Shown: positions 5,241 through 6,343 of the stretch, in pieces
Layout of the letters: every line of letters begins with the position of its first letter
How positions within the stretch are numbered: position 1 is the first letter of the stretch
Assembly: GCA_016874875.1 (NCBI GenBank)
Contig: VGTA01000206.1
Span: 1-6,343, forward strand
DNA length: 6,343 nucleotides
Direction: 5' to 3'
Origin: Deltaproteobacteria bacterium
GTDB lineage: Bacteria; Myxococcota_A; Bradymonadia; UBA7976; VGTA01
The notes under the pieces: model-generated
Seen by the model: the letters and a program-made list of their open reading frames with translations, nothing else
Databases searched by the model: none
What the model was told of the DNA's origin: nothing
Program-made: the position numbers and the translations under genes

Positions 5241-6343
5241 ATGAAGAGAGCCCCCCGTCTGCTCTGCGCCCTCGTGGCCGCCTCGCTCTTGTCCTCCACC
5301 GCCCTCGCGCAGGAAGTGCCCAGCGAGGTGCTCTACCAGGGCTTCATAGCCAACGCCCAAGGCGAGCCTATCACGGGCGCCGTGACCCTCACCTTCCGCG
5401 CCTACGAGAGCGCCACGTCCGCCGTGGCGCTGTGGGAGGAGACCTGGGCCAACACGCCAGTCCAGGGCGGCGCGTTCGCCGTGACCCTCGGGGCGCTCAA
5501 CCCGCTCCGCGCGCTCGTCACCTCGGGGCAGGCGCGCTACCTCAGCGTGGCGGTGCAGGGCACGGGCGAGCTCACCCCGCGCCAGCCGCTCGGGGCGCAG
5601 CCCTACGCGCTGCTCGCCGGCAGCAGCCTCACCCTCGCCGGGCGCGCCGCGGGCGACTTCGCCCTCGACGCCGACCTCGACGCCGCGCGCGCCGCCGCCG
5701 ACGCCGCGCAGGCCGCCGCCGACGCCGCCCAGACCTCCGCCACCGGCGCGCAGACCACCGCCGCCGCCGCGCAGGTCGCCGCCGCCGCCGCGCAGGCCGC
5801 CGCCGCCGCCGCGCAGGCCGCCGCCGACGCCGCGCAGACCACCGCCGCCGGCGCGCAGACCACCGCCGCCGGCGCGCAGACCACCGCCGCTGCGGCGCAG
5901 GCCGCCGCCGACGCGGCGCTGACGCCGGAGGAGGCGCAGGCGCTCCTCGACGCGCTGAATCTGCTCACGGAGGACGACGTGAACGCGCTGATCGACGCGC
6001 GCGAGTACCTCACGCGGGATGAGATCTCCGCGCTCATCGCCGCGGCGGTGGGCGGGGCGGGGGGGCTGACGGAGGCGCAGATTCGCGGCATCATCGAGGC
6101 GTATGGCTACGCCACCACGGCGCAGGTGCAGCAGCTCGTGCAGGCCTCCGACGCCGCCAACGCCGCCGCCCGCGACGCTCTGCAGGCCGCCCTCACCAAC
6201 ACCATCAACGCCCTCACGGCGCGCGTGAGCGCGGTGGAGGTGACGGTGACGCAGCAGGGCAACACGATCACGCAGCAGGGCAACGCGATCACCGCTCTGC
6301 AGACCACCGTCACGCAGCAAGGCAACGCGATCACGCAGCAGGG
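5241..6343 (+). CDS. Secreted fibre-like protein 2: YQG domain, Ala-rich heptads, coiled coil (3' end outside window)
   Basis: The frame is open from ATG 5241 to the window edge, giving 367 residues and no stop. A Sec signal peptide precedes a likely cleavage after Ala23 (ALA-QE). Residues 32-126 form the same domain as in the upstream protein: YQGF, GEPITG, LTFRAYE, SAVALWEET, GGAFAVTLG, YLSVAV, and a closing TPRQPLGAQPYALLA. Residues 151-227 are eleven strict heptads, most ending Ala-Gln. Residues 228-303 hold linker helices, including VNALIDAREYL at 248-258, close to VNALIDLRGYL in fibre-like protein 1. From 322 on, a regular coiled coil has Ile/Val alternating with Leu, Val or Gln, largely built from the heptad TQQGNAI. 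It is a paralogue of the upstream protein with a different, Ala-rich stalk section. Whether it ends in the same Cys-rich head cannot be seen. An exported oligomeric stalk is the likely form; the function is unknown. Confidence 0.88.
   Translation, partial: MKRAPRLLCALVAASLLSSTALAQEVPSEVLYQGFIANAQGEPITGAVTLTFRAYESATSAVALWEETWANTPVQGGAFAVTLGALNPLRALVTSGQARYLSVAVQGTGELTPRQPLGAQPYALLAGSSLTLAGRAAGDFALDADLDAARAAADAAQAAADAAQTSATGAQTTAAAAQVAAAAAQAAAAAAQAAADAAQTTAAGAQTTAAGAQTTAAAAQAAADAALTPEEAQALLDALNLLTEDDVNALIDAREYLTRDEISALIAAAVGGAGGLTEAQIRGIIEAYGYATTAQVQQLVQASDAANAAARDALQAALTNTINALTARVSAVEVTVTQQGNTITQQGNAITALQTTVTQQGNAITQQ
5691..5921 (+). repeat. Eleven 21-bp repeats coding Ala-rich heptads
   Basis: Eleven consecutive 7-residue units fill residues 151-227 with no break in register. 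Units such as AAADAAQ, TTAAGAQ, TTAAAAQ and TSATGAQ share Ala at fixed places and Gln at position seven (Leu in the last). At DNA level each is 21 bp, dominated by GCC/GCG and CAG codons. Confidence 0.92.
6249..6343 (+). repeat. 21-bp repeats coding the coiled-coil heptad TQQGNAI
   Basis: Units 6249-6269, 6270-6290 and 6312-6332 encode TQQGNTI or TQQGNAI; 6291-6311 is a diverged unit (TALQTTV), and a further copy starts at 6333 and is cut by the window edge. The array probably continues to the right. Confidence 0.88.

Noticed and set aside
4913..5299. Minus-strand frames in the fibre intergenic gap
   Set aside because: Arg/Gly/Ala-rich translation of hairpin-forming GC sequence, overlapping the start of fibre protein 2 and lacking a ribosome site or motif.
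5235..6320. 361-residue minus-strand frame with Gly-rich repeats resembling a glycine-rich structural protein
   Set aside because: The Gly repeats are the exact antisense of the Ala heptads. The sense frame is open across the whole region with a signal peptide and conserved YQG domain.

Overview
The window is very GC-rich, with coding sequence that uses mostly G or C at third codon positions. It carries a folate-dependent tRNA methyltransferase (TrmFO), a lipoprotein with thrombospondin type 3 repeats, and secreted coiled-coil fibre-like proteins. Together these suggest a large-genome predatory or social bacterium of the Myxococcota/Bradymonadota type (former Deltaproteobacteria). That placement is inference from gene style; nothing here is a taxonomic marker.

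Layout. Positions 1-714 (+) hold the 3' part of an unrecognised Pro/Ala-rich gene ending in a Gly-Gly-Glu tail made of 9-bp repeats. It converges on trmFO (724-2157, minus), with only 9 bp between the two stop codons and one perfect 8-bp-stem hairpin shared between them. The divergent gap 2158-2468 has an AT-rich patch with a good sigma70-type promoter (TTGATA-N17-TATGAT) facing right, five 12-bp direct repeats and a C-rich, G-poor tract. Then come three co-directional genes for exported proteins: a lipoprotein with a duplicated 8-Cys module and calcium-binding-type TSP3 repeats (2469-3521); fibre-like protein 1 (3564-4874) with a signal peptide, a YQG domain, a heptad coiled coil and a six-Cys C-terminal domain; and fibre-like protein 2 (5241 to beyond the window end), a paralogue in its YQG domain and coil with a long Ala-rich heptad array. 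The last gene runs off the right edge, so its C-terminus is not visible.

The 366-bp gap between the two fibre genes is the most structured non-coding part. It holds three perfect 15-bp repeats directly after the stop codon, a run of hairpins including a 46-bp two-hairpin element present twice (all three differences between copies keep the base pairing), and four 12-bp repeats just upstream of the next ribosome binding site.

How the genes may work together: trmFO is a housekeeping gene with no evident link to its neighbours. The lipoprotein and fibre protein 1 are 42 bp apart and probably co-transcribed. With fibre protein 2 they look like a cell-surface module: a lipid-anchored, calcium-binding Cys-rich protein plus two exported coiled-coil fibres. 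This joint role is inferred from context and architecture only.
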